From NCBI GenBank assembly GCA_001931905.2, contig MSJI02000504.1, positions 1-38,784 of the forward strand: 38,784 nucleotides of DNA, in the 5' to 3' direction. Of this stretch, positions 20,580 to 30,428 are shown piece by piece. Source of the stretch: Cladosporium sp. IMV 00045. Its lineage: Eukaryota; Ascomycota; Dothideomycetes; Cladosporiales; Cladosporiaceae. Position numbers and translations under genes: made by a program. The notes under the pieces were generated by a model. That model searched no databases. It saw only the letters and a program-made list of their open reading frames with translations, and was not told the DNA's origin. Positions within the stretch are counted from its first letter, which is position 1. Each line of letters opens with the position of its first letter.

Positions 20580-20709
20580 TCTTCTGCCTTTCTTGTTGGT
20601 GAGATAGGCGCTCTCGCTCTCTCTCAGCTGGTGGCTGGTGGGCTGACTTCAGAGAGGGGACCTATGACGAGATGCCGCTGCCGGGCCGCATAGCCTGAAC
20701 GTTGTTTTT
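20580..20709. other. 130-bp non-coding block identical in both units (copy 2)
   Basis: Exact match to 11266-11395; see that entry. It lies 610-740 bp upstream of the copy 2 DUF3824-like ATG. Confidence 0.5.
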
Positions 20710-21003
20710 GGAGGGATGAGAGTTGGGTAAACACAGGAGGGAAGAGTGATAAATCAGAAAATGAATGAATTCCTTATGAAAAGGAGAAGATCCAGTCATG
20801 CATGCATTTCCTCTCTTCCATGTATTGTCAGTCATATCGTCAGCCGGACGGATCAAGTCATGCGCGACGAGGCCACAAATCAGGCAGTCAGGCCATCTCA
20901 GGCAGGAAGGCACTACTGATCAACCAACTACTGCGAACGACGTTCCTCCCTCCCACTTTCCGTGACGTAGTCAGTCAGTGGCAGCCGTCCATCAAATCAA
21001 GCT

Positions 21004-21004
<1 letters not shown>

Positions 21005-21052
<48 letters not shown>
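21005..21052. repeat. (AC)24 microsatellite
   Basis: Twenty-four perfect AC units. The aligned site in unit 1 (near 11689) has only about four. It is a marker that separates the two copies. Confidence 0.97.
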
Positions 21053-21054
<2 letters not shown>

Positions 21055-22267
21055 CCTGCTGGCAATCCCACCAACCAACCAAGGAGATCCCGTTCATGCA
21101 TATGTATGTAGATGACATGCATGCATGCATCCCTAGTATCGTGATCGCCTCTTATCATTATCTCCAACGACATATTGCAAAAGAAGCAAATTCGAGAGAT
21201 GGGAAAAGGACACACCACATCTCCAAACATGGCCTGAATGCAAAACGGACGGTAAAGGTATTTCTTGTTCGATCGTTCATTCATTGCCAAAGTCTCAAAA
21301 ACCTCCTCGCCTATACAAAAATACCGCTATGATTGTGTAGAACTAAAAAAACAAAAATCCGCACATGATCAACAGTACCGACCAATCGTTCATTACATCC
21401 AAGCCCAAACCCTCAAGGGAAAAGAAAAAAAAAAAAGAAAAAAAGAAAATGAAGCTACCTATTTATATAATGGAAGATCGTGGAAAAGAACAACAAAAAT
21501 CCCAATCATGCAGAATGAAGAAATCCCCCATTTTCCTTCCTTTCCTTCCTTTCCTTCCTTGTCGTGTGTGTTTCATATGCCATAAAAAAAAAAAAAAAAA
21601 GAATCGCTGAATGCTGAGAAGAAAATCGGTAAAACAAAGCAAGAGAAACTAAACCTCCGGTCCGCTCTTGCAAAATTATCCCTCCTCCCATGCTTCTTCT
21701 TCACACCAGACAGCCTGCGCGCGAGCGCCGCCGTGTCCTCCTCGTGATTTTCGCTGGTTGCCAGACAAGACGAGGCGAATGATCAAAGGGCAGGTGGAAA
21801 TAGCCCTCCAGCAATTCCAGTGCGCGTGTGCGTGCATCTCCTCCGTCGTAACGCCTTTTGTGGTGAAAGATGATATAAACAGCCTCCTTCCCGGTAAAGA
21901 TCGCGATTCGGATTCGGTCCAATTGCCCCCGAGAAAAAAGATTTGTCGTTCGAAGTCGGAGAAAAGATTGCCGCCTTGGGGGGTTTGTCGCTCCGTGCTT
22001 CTCTGTGCTTCTCGTCGATGAGCTTCGTGAGATATCCCGGGGTATGCGTCTGTGGTGCGCAAGTGCTGGAAAAGCGAATACCGCCGGTCGCAGGAAAGTC
22101 GTAAGAGCAAACAACCAATCCCGTCGTGAGTTGGTGAAGTAAAATGCAGGTCGAACCAGACACCGAGGTGTCGAACGATCGAACGAGGGGAATAGCATGA
22201 AAGCCAAAAGTCCTTTCAAATGTCATCCTCCCCTTGCTCAAAATGCCAATGCAGAAAGGAGCCCAAA

Positions 22268-24130
22268 TCAAGTGATCAAGAAATCCCACCCCCTCCCCTT
22301 AATGATCCCCTCCCAATCCCACGTCTCCGCCTCCCTCCCCTCGTCCATCATCCGCCAAACCTGCTCGACAATCTCCCCCGCGTAAGTAATATTCCCCAAA
22401 CCACTCCACTCCCTCAACCTCGCAAAAGCCGCCCTGATCTCCGGCCTCTGCTCCGGCTCGAAAGCCGCACAACCCAGCAAGAACAACGGCATGAGCAGAA
22501 TCGACTGCGTCGACCCGTCCTCCGTGTCCGGCAGCATGCGCAGGTACGTCAGGCCCTCGTCGACGGCCTGTTTGAAAGCCGCCGAGGGCCGCGAGTGCTG
22601 GATTGTGCGGTGCAGGTAGATCCAGGCGCATTGCCGGTAGAGCAGCGAGGCGGTGTAGCGCGGCGTGTCTGGTGGGTGGGCGCAGGTCCATGCTCGTAGA
22701 GCGGTGTCGATGGCGAATGCGTCTTGGATGATAGGGCCGTCCCACCAGTTCGTCAGGCCGAGGGAGCGGCGGGCACGGATCTGGTCGCGCAGCGAGCGGA
22801 TGCGGGAGATGAAGCCGAAGAGGCCGTCGAGGACGCCGAGAAGCGTGCTGCCGGCGGTGGGAGAGGCGTCAGGGGGCGCGTATGTGTTGGGCAGTTGGAA
22901 GCCGGCTAGTAGGTCGAGGCTGCGTTGGTCCAGGGAGTAGTCGGCCGCGGTGATGCTGGCGCTGTAGTCGTGGTAGATGAGGAATTCGAGGATGAATTTG
23001 CGGAGCTGCTCGTTGGGGAAGCGGCGTTGGCGTTGCGTCAGCATTGTTTTAAGGGCGTTCAGGTGCACTCGGTAGAGGCCGGTGCGGTCGCCGGAGCAGA
23101 CGGTTTCGAGGCAGAGGATGAGGGTTTGCGCGATGGATGGGTCGCTGACGATGGCGTCTTGGTCGGGGCTGTGGTTGTGCGAGTTGCGTAGGTCTTCGGA
23201 TAGTAGAACCATTGCTTTGCCGCTGTGGTGGACTTGCCGTTGCTCCCATTCCGAGTTCGCATCCTGTGCTTTTGCCACCAGGCAGCTTCCTGAGAGCGAT
23301 AGTACGCTGTGCATGAGGCCAGGATGTGACATGGACATGGGGACGATGTGTTCGAGAAAAGGATTCTGGTAGTCATTCACCGACAACACCTTGCTGACAT
23401 GGCAGGTGAAGTGTTGAAAGAAAAGCTGGTCAACGGCGCCGTCGACACCAGGCACAAGGAGTGGCAACTCCGGAGGCGGTTGTGTAGGTCGAGCAATCAG
23501 AGCCTTTTCTTTGCCGCCTCGCCACTGCTGCTTGGGCTCGTAGCCTTCACATACGACATTGTTCTTCTCGCAGGCCAAGCAGGACGGCTTTCTTTCGTCG
23601 CACCTTTTCTTTCTACGCCGACATGTCGCGCATCCAGTCTTCGACCTCGTATGTGTCGTCTTGCGAGGCTCTGCGAGTGGATGCTTCCTTGGTCTCCCGC
23701 GTTTCCGCGTAGCAGCCAGGGCGGCATTTCCTCTAGACAGCGGTTTTATTTCTTCTATACTGCTCAACTCGCCAATGCTGCCGTCATCCAGCTGCTCAAT
23801 CTTGGGATCGAGAGTGTGCTCCGAACCGTCCTCACTCTCGGGCGTGATGACAGAGTCCGCGTGCTCCGGGCTGGAACTTGAGCCAGCGGACAGCCATTGC
23901 GAACTCGATGTATAGTGCGTCGGGCGGAGGTCTGTGAAGTCGCTCTCCGCCGGTGATGAAGGGTCCATGTCCTCGAGCAAGGTTCGACAAGAAAGCGTCC
24001 GCGATCCGGTTCGGGAGGGTGCGGTACGGGGAGTGGTCTCGTAAGCTTTCTGCTGTTCAACGCTCCCGGCGCGGATCGTGTAACCCTGTCCCAAACGCGA
24101 CGGCCATTGATACTCTGAGGTTTGAGACAT
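22268..24130 (-). CDS. Zn2Cys6 transcription factor with AT-hook, copy 2
   Basis: A 620-aa single exon with the same length and architecture as the gene at 12855-14717: disordered N-terminus, AT-hook (142-151), zinc cluster (167-194) and fungal-specific regulator domain. Seven substitutions were counted by eye against copy 1 (for example D to Y at residue 7 and T to A at 61, in disordered parts, and L to V and H to Q in the C-terminal domain). The upstream frame is closed by a TAA, so the ATG at 24130 is the only start. Its 5' side continues into unique sequence at 24238. Confidence 0.92.
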   Translation of the reverse strand: MSQTSEYQWPSRLGQGYTIRAGSVEQQKAYETTPRTAPSRTGSRTLSCRTLLEDMDPSSPAESDFTDLRPTHYTSSSQWLSAGSSSSPEHADSVITPESEDGSEHTLDPKIEQLDDGSIGELSSIEEIKPLSRGNAALAATRKRGRPRKHPLAEPRKTTHTRSKTGCATCRRRKKRCDERKPSCLACEKNNVVCEGYEPKQQWRGGKEKALIARPTQPPPELPLLVPGVDGAVDQLFFQHFTCHVSKVLSVNDYQNPFLEHIVPMSMSHPGLMHSVLSLSGSCLVAKAQDANSEWEQRQVHHSGKAMVLLSEDLRNSHNHSPDQDAIVSDPSIAQTLILCLETVCSGDRTGLYRVHLNALKTMLTQRQRRFPNEQLRKFILEFLIYHDYSASITAADYSLDQRSLDLLAGFQLPNTYAPPDASPTAGSTLLGVLDGLFGFISRIRSLRDQIRARRSLGLTNWWDGPIIQDAFAIDTALRAWTCAHPPDTPRYTASLLYRQCAWIYLHRTIQHSRPSAAFKQAVDEGLTYLRMLPDTEDGSTQSILLMPLFLLGCAAFEPEQRPEIRAAFARLREWSGLGNITYAGEIVEQVWRMMDEGREAETWDWEGIIKGRGWDFLIT

Positions 24131-24237
24131 GAAATACCGGGTGGTCGAGAAGACTCGCTGTCGGACAGGATTCAGGCGCGGAGATGATTAGGCCACGGAT
24201 GCTCACTTGCAGCTGACGACGACGACGACATCGAGTG

Positions 24238-27200
24238 GGCAGAAACAGCTCTAACTAAAGCTCGGTGATCAGGTTGTGTGTCTATCGCCCTAACGAGTAG
24301 CGTCACAGGGAAGGAAGGTTCAACGGGGTCTTAGTGCCAAAAGGCCAAAGGGACGGAGAGGAGAGCTCGAACGACAAGGGCAAGAGAGCAGCGCACGGGT
24401 AGCAGATTTCGTGTGCAGATCAGACCGTCTACGATAGAGTGGAGACGACAAGGGCGGCGGAGGAATGGTGGTAAATCGCCCTTGAAGCGACGAGACCAAC
24501 AGACCCAAGGACCGACCACTGGCGACAACCGACGGCAGGCTGGTGCGCGGAGCAAAAAGGGTTTCGAGACGATTGGAGCCGTTAGCTTCATGCGAGTGTA
24601 TGCGGGCGGTGCGCAGAGCTGCGCAGGGATGCTGCGAGTCACGGCTGTTCAGGTGCTCACGGTGCACGTCGGCGAAGGGGAGAGAGTCAGGTATCCTGCC
24701 CTCGATTGCGCACGAGAAGGGCAAGAAGAAGCAGAGTGGCCGTGGTGGCAGAACAGATGAGAGCCCGAAGACCACCCGCCGCGTGACCGTCTCGACCGTC
24801 TCTCCCAACATGGCAAGAAAACCTGCTAGCACGACACCTAGTATGGTATTCCAGGTCTTTTGGGACGCATCCGTCGATGACTATTCTCGCGGCGGCAGCA
24901 GACGTCGGGCCTCGCAGCTCACTCCGCCGCCTTACGCATACAGTAATCGGTCAGTCATCATCATTCGTCTTTTACAAACTCGGCCGTCCGTCATGCAGCA
25001 TCCTCATGTGGTGAGTTATCCGAGGACAAGAAAGGGCAAAGGCAGACCCAAGAAAGGGAAAGGCCAGCTATGGCATAACACTCACACACACCAAACCCCA
25101 CGCTTCGCTACATTGTTCACGCCATCATCGTCGGTACTCGGCTGGCGAAGGAGGTCTCGTTTACCTGATGCTGGCGCTGGCAGGCTCTCCCCGCGCCTCA
25201 TGGGTGCATTGATTATGGTGCAGGCCTGGCTGCGCAGGTCCCACGCAAGCGGTCCAATAATGGCCGAGGCCAGCCCTGAGAAACCTGTCGCAATTCGCCC
25301 GAATAGACGCTGCAGGCTACAGCAAGTGTACATACATACATCAAATACTACTGTACATGAGCCGTGGTGCGGCCGTGAAGACTGTGCGCCGTCGACCCCA
25401 CATCCTACCCAAGTCGTTCGGCCTGATGTGAGTGAGGAGGAGAGAGCTGCGCGTGTCGAAGTCCCGTCAGCTCGGAGGTTGGTCGAGCGTGCAGCAGCGA
25501 GCAGCAGTGGTAGTTGTGCCGTGGGCTAGACCGGCGAGGAAGAAGGCGGTGGCGTATGCGTCTTTCCAGAGCGGAAGAACGACACAGGCTTAGAAGGCTG
25601 CCAGACGGCCGTCAGCCCCACTGGACCGTGGTCTTTGTCTCCATCGAGGGTGCTGAACTGAATCGCGGCATTGGGTAGATCCTAGTTTGCGGAGAAAATC
25701 GGCACTCTGGTCGTCACATGCCCAGCGGTGTACCCATATACCGATTACTATATCTGACTATTGGCGCACGCGGCCGAACATGATGTGGGCGATTCTAGGG
25801 TGGGTGTGTGGATTGGTGGGTAGGTTGTGGTTGTAGTGAGTGGATGACGGATGCACTATTGTAAGAATGAGAGGGAAGACTCACGGCACCTCTGAGGTGT
25901 CTAACAAGGTTGCAAAAAGGCAAGTTGAGTTCGAGGCAATCTCGCAATCAATGGAAGGATCGTCTGCGCGCCTCTCTGCCGCAAGCGAGTTAATGCAAAT
26001 GCAAGATGGCATACTGTACTGCACTCCATGGCCTCCAGCAGCTTGCTTTGGGTGTGTTACGCTACGGCCGGATACTGTACGTCGAGTGCATATGCTTGCT
26101 GTGAGTGCGAGTTTACTGCACAAGATGCTTCGGTGATCAGCAGTGCATCATGCAGTGCAGCCCACTTATCGCCGGCACAAGGCCCAAAAAGCCGTTCGAG
26201 GAAAAGCCTTCAGTCAGTTTTTGAATCATGCTAGCCAAAAAGTACGCAATCGCTCGAAGGCTGGGTGGGATCTTTGTTGAGCACATGCCCTCACTCGGCA
26301 TGTGGAAAGGGCATGATGAGAGCATTCGAGCAAACGGGCACAGACTGTAAACTATTACCCTACCCTCCCACGCACGCCATGCTCCACTGACGATAACCTT
26401 CAAGCCCGCCCTCACTCTTGGTGCCAGCTGGGGACGCCGTGACGAAGATCGACACATGCATTGGTCGGATATACAAATCAGACATGGAGATGACTTCCCC
26501 AAGAACGGATGATATCCCACGACCCACGGGATAAAATGGCTGGCCATGCCGTTATGATACTCCAAACCCCCAAGCACTACCACTCCTTTCATGCCCTTGC
26601 CCTAGAATGGTACGAACTCAAAACAATCCACTGTTCAACATGCTACACAAGACACGGCACATCACTTCAATGAACCTGTGGAGCCATCGACCCGCATTAT
26701 TATTATCTCGCAACCTGTCCAAGCCAGACCAGCGGGTTCGTCCCAAGTCATGCAGACCAATTCATATAAACGAGACGTCATGCCATGAACGACCATAATC
26801 ATTCTCAGACAATAATATCCATCCCCTGTTCGACAGTCATCAAAAACCCACACCCCTTGCAACCAAATGCGGAGAAGCAGCGTGGCGTGCGTGGGATTCT
26901 GAAGCATCAAAAGCAGGGTTTGGTGAGGAGAGCGCAGGGCCAAAAGGCAGAGATCTCTTGGGACAGAGAACCCTTGCATCTTGCTTCGCAAGATCCCAGC
27001 CAGAGTCGGAAGCTAATCGTCACATATAGGTCCAGCATTGCCCACAGAATGTGCCATGCGGGAAGAAGGAACGAGACGTGAATGCTTCCTCCTCGTAATT
27101 TACGTACCGCTGGATGAAGCACATGTCTGTGCTACCGACCTGTACGTACCGAATGGGGGGAAGGATATGCACATGAGTGCTACAAGAAGTCGTGAGCTTC

Positions 27201-28708
27201 TTGTTGCTACTACTGGCTGCTGCTGCCCCATGACGCACTTGACGCAGTGCGCATGAAGGACTGCTCGGTTGAGTGCAGCCGATGGGGCATTGCCTACATA
27301 ATAACTTGCCTGCTGCGAGATCTGTGAAGCATGGATGGGAGATTACGACCGGGGATGTGGTGTGACATGAGGTTGGTATGCAATCAATAAAGCCGAACCC
27401 CTCAGGCTTGTGATCAGCTTCTCCCTCAAGCTGGAGGAGTACCAGTCCACCAGCTCTCCGCAATCATACTTCCAAACACCACGTTCCCTCAGGGTAGTCT
27501 TCAAGCCTTTCGATAACAAACCCTCCAACAGATCGGCATATCAAACCAAACCCCGGCCCGAAAACAAATCACACAAACACAAAAACACGGACCGATCTCC
27601 GAATCCCCTTCCCAGCCATTGCATTGCTCTATACCGAGCCCATCCCTCGCATACCAGCGGCCAAACCCCCCAAGCCGACAAGGCCCAACGAACGACATCC
27701 CCTCGGAGCTCCCCAGCCTACGCGCGTCCAGCTGATCGAGAGATTATATCTCACACCGGACCACACACTCACCCAACCACTCGCCGTCCATCAATCGACA
27801 GGCTGATATTCGCGGCAAGCCTCACAAGGGCACACAACACCTCCCAAATTGCCCACACGCGCTTGTTCGGCACAATCCGAGCGAGACAGCCAACAGGTGT
27901 TCGCATGACGGGCTGTATGTGTGTGCTGTGATGGCAGGCTTGCCGCTTGCATGAACAGCGGAACAGCGAAGGCAGGCAAGTAAATTTAGCGCTGACCGGG
28001 AAGGGCGAACGAATTGGAACATTTGTAAGTTAAGGCAAAGGGTGGCTTTTTTCATTTTCTTCTTTAGGGCCAGGCGCGGCTTTTGTCGCCTTCTTGTTTA
28101 ATTTGATTGAATTGCTTCGGGAACTGTATAGTGTAATGCAGTGTAGGTGGGCGGTGGCGCCGAGCTTCGTGATCGGAGTTTTGCGTGTGAAGCGAGATGT
28201 GAGATGCGGTTGGTTGGTTGGTTGGTGGCGTTTGGGGAGGGTTTGTTTGAGTGGAAACAAGCAGTACTTCAGTATGCATTTGGCTAGGTTATGTTTAATG
28301 TCCGGTTGAGATCTTGATTGGAGCCTCAGAAATATCCTGAAAGGCTGAATAATTGCAAGGCGTTGTACTGATAGGACTCTACCCTCGCACGAGTTCATCG
28401 ATCTGGTAGAGCTCTCATAGAAGCTTCCCTGCCGATTCCCGTCGCCCTTGTTCCGTTAAGCGACCACAAGCGACCATCGCCTGAGTGGCCATCGCGAGAT
28501 CCCCTCCTGATATCTTGATCACCGCGCGAATCTTAACCGAACCCGTGGGAAAAGAAAAGCCTTGTATATGTAGCCCAAGCCGCGGAACAGACAGCATAGA
28601 ACACGCGAAAGAAACCCTACCTTCCCCCAAGACCCCATCGATCGCACATCCCCAACCTTAACCGAGCCTCCCAACCCTACCTTCCCCAAGATCCTCATCG
28701 ATCTATCT
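24238..28708. other. Gene-poor region right of the duplication
   Basis: About 4.5 kb with no frame that shows family features. A + strand frame is open at 24543-25529 (first in-frame ATG near 24600, another at 24810); part of it (24740-24960) has a protein-like reading followed by a possible donor (GTCAGT, about 24950). No downstream exon could be joined. Other frames (26592-26137 minus, 27410-27931 plus, 28398-28030 minus) look like chance. No transposon ends, tRNA or satellite were recognised. Confidence 0.5.
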
Positions 28709-29781
28709 TCACAGCCCCAAACGGCGCGTATACTCCTTCAAACGAGCCCTACCATCGCACCGCCCGACCTCAGGCAGTCCCACCACCTCCACCGCGAAGC
28801 TAGCGGCAACACTGCCATACATAGCCGCTTTGACGAAATCGCCGTGCCCCAGAAACCCCATCGCAGCGCCGCCGAGGAAGGCATTGCCCGCGCCTGTGGG
28901 ATCGATCACGGCCCCTGAACCTGGGGAGTGGAACGCAGGGAGCCAGGTGCCCTGAGGCCCGTTGAGGGATGTAGACAGGACGAAGCAGCCGTGCTCGGCA
29001 CAGCGGATAATGATACCGAGAGGTTGGAATGGTGAGGAGGGTAGGAAGGTATGGGCTTGTTGTTCCACGGTTTCTTTGCTGAAGGTTACTGTGCTGTCCG
29101 GAGAGGGCGAGAAGAAGGAGGCTAGCTCGGCGTGGTTGGGTGAGAAGATGTCTACTTTGCTGATTACTTCTCTGTGGTGTTCGAATGTTTCTGGCGAGCA
29201 TGATTTGGCTTGTGGTTCCCAGACGTAGATGGGCCGTGGGTGAATGCCTCTCTCGCTGCGTAGAGTTGTAATCTCATCGACCTGGCGCGAGACCTCCGCA
29301 GAGACATCGAAGAAGTGAAAGCATGATGCTCGAATCGTGTTTGTTGCCACCAGATCCTCCGGCGTTGAGGGCAAGGGCTGCGTCACACGCTGATATGAGC
29401 GCTCAGAAGCGCTTTGGCCGTAGAGGATACGGCCCCTGGCGGAAGGGCGGTCTTCCTGGCGGAGGATGTGCAGGTCCACGTTCCACTCGTTGAATGTCCT
29501 TTCCAGAGAGGGCGGGAAATCATGGCCGGCCTTGACGATGAGGCCTATTCGATTGGGAGGTCCAGAAGATACTAAAGCGCCGAAGGTGGCTATCGTGACA
29601 CTGTCAGCTCTGCAGATGCAGAATTAAATGACTTGGAAGATATACCAAACGTGACAGAACCACCCGGCACATCAAGAAGTGTCTTCTTGCCCGGCGTACA
29701 GATCACATCTAACCAAATGCCGCCGAGTGCAACGAACTTCGTCTCGCCGTCGTTCATGGCTGGGAGGTTTGCTTCCGACAT
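28709..29781 (-). CDS. MAK32-like pfkB-family protein, two exons
   Basis: A 338-aa protein of the ribokinase/pfkB fold. Exons are 29781-29646 and 29589-28709. The 56-nt intron has donor GTATAT, branch CTGAC and acceptor TAG, and the join gives GGSVTFATFGALVSSG, as expected for the substrate-lid region. Visible motifs are FVALGGIWLDVI (16-27), IFSPNHAELASFF (about 193-205) and DPTGAGNAFLGG (about 275-286). In typical pfkB kinases the last motif is DTTGAGDxF with Asp as catalytic base; here it is Asn281. The overall pattern fits fungal MAK32-type proteins, known in yeast for a role in stability of L-A double-stranded RNA virus particles. Sugar-kinase activity is doubtful. It is divergent from SLD2 across a 647-bp shared upstream region. 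Confidence 0.82.
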
Positions 29782-30428
29782 AGGCCTTTCACTTCAGCCT
29801 TGAGTATCGTCTGCGTTCACGTTCCTGACTATCTATATAGGACGATGCAATGTGGCCCGTATATCTGAATGTGATAATATTGGTAGCCGAGATGGACGCG
29901 TTCCTTTGACTCGGTGTTTCTTCAATGGCCAATGCTTGTTGCGTATGTCCTTAGAGCTGTTCTAGTTCAGCCTACGAACAGATCTTGTAATGACTGCAGG
30001 TGTGACAATCGAGCAGGCCAAGAGAGATGAGAAGTGAAGAATGACCAGTGAATATCGACTCGGACAACGAAGTAAATCCGTTTGGCCGTCAATGTTGACT
30101 CATCTGTACATGTATAGACAGATTGCGAGCATTGCGATGGGAATAGATGGATGGGGGAACTCTTGGCCTACCTTTCCAATTTGGATACTAGCGTTACAAC
30201 TCGTTCTCAAGGCCGAAAGGATGTTTGTGAACAATGCGGTGAGAAAGAGAACGTTATGTCGTTCCAAACCACAGATCGATCGGCACTTTTCTGCCCCGCT
30301 GTCTCGGCTTCCTCGCGTTGAGAAAGCGCGTCAACTTTAGAGCACTTTCGCACACGCGACGTCTCATCTAGTCTCTTGCTGTGAATGACCTAACATAACA
30401 CCAACCTCTTTACGAAAAAAGCCAAACC
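29782..30428. promoter_or_regulatory. Divergent promoter region between the MAK32-like gene and SLD2
   Basis: 647 bp between two ATGs pointing apart. An ACGCGA at 30354-30359 and GCGCGTCA near 30327 resemble degenerate MCB (ACGCGT) boxes used by G1/S genes, which would suit SLD2. No exact ACGCGT lies upstream. No ORF here is convincing. Confidence 0.4.

Larger units (their letters stand above)
19968..22267. other. Long intergenic region of unit 2
   Basis: Counterpart of 10670-12854. It carries the CRE-like repeat (20339-20354), the identical blocks (20580-20709 and 20824-20907), an (AC)24 microsatellite (21005-21052), A-rich tracts (about 21423-21450 and A17 at 21584-21600) and a TTCCT repeat near 21532-21560. 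The long minus-strand frame of copy 1 is broken into three overlapping frames here, which argues that it is non-coding. Confidence 0.6.
14845..24237. repeat. Unit 2 of the head-to-tail duplicated block
   Basis: Direct repeat of 5568-14824 with the same three minus-strand genes in the same order. The first base after the gap aligns with 5568 and the last shared bases (CATCGAGTG) end at 24237, where unique sequence begins. It is about 136 bp longer than unit 1, partly from an (AC)24 run and A-rich tracts in non-coding DNA. Confidence 0.92.

Noticed and set aside
24320..24832. 170-codon minus-strand frame right of unit 2
   Set aside because: It lacks an ATG start, has Ser/Arg/Pro-rich chance composition, and overlaps the + strand frame. 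It is not supported.
26137..26592. 151-codon minus-strand frame with an ATG
   Set aside because: The composition is Cys/Met/Ser mixed without domain features, and it stands isolated in a gene-poor region. It is treated as chance.
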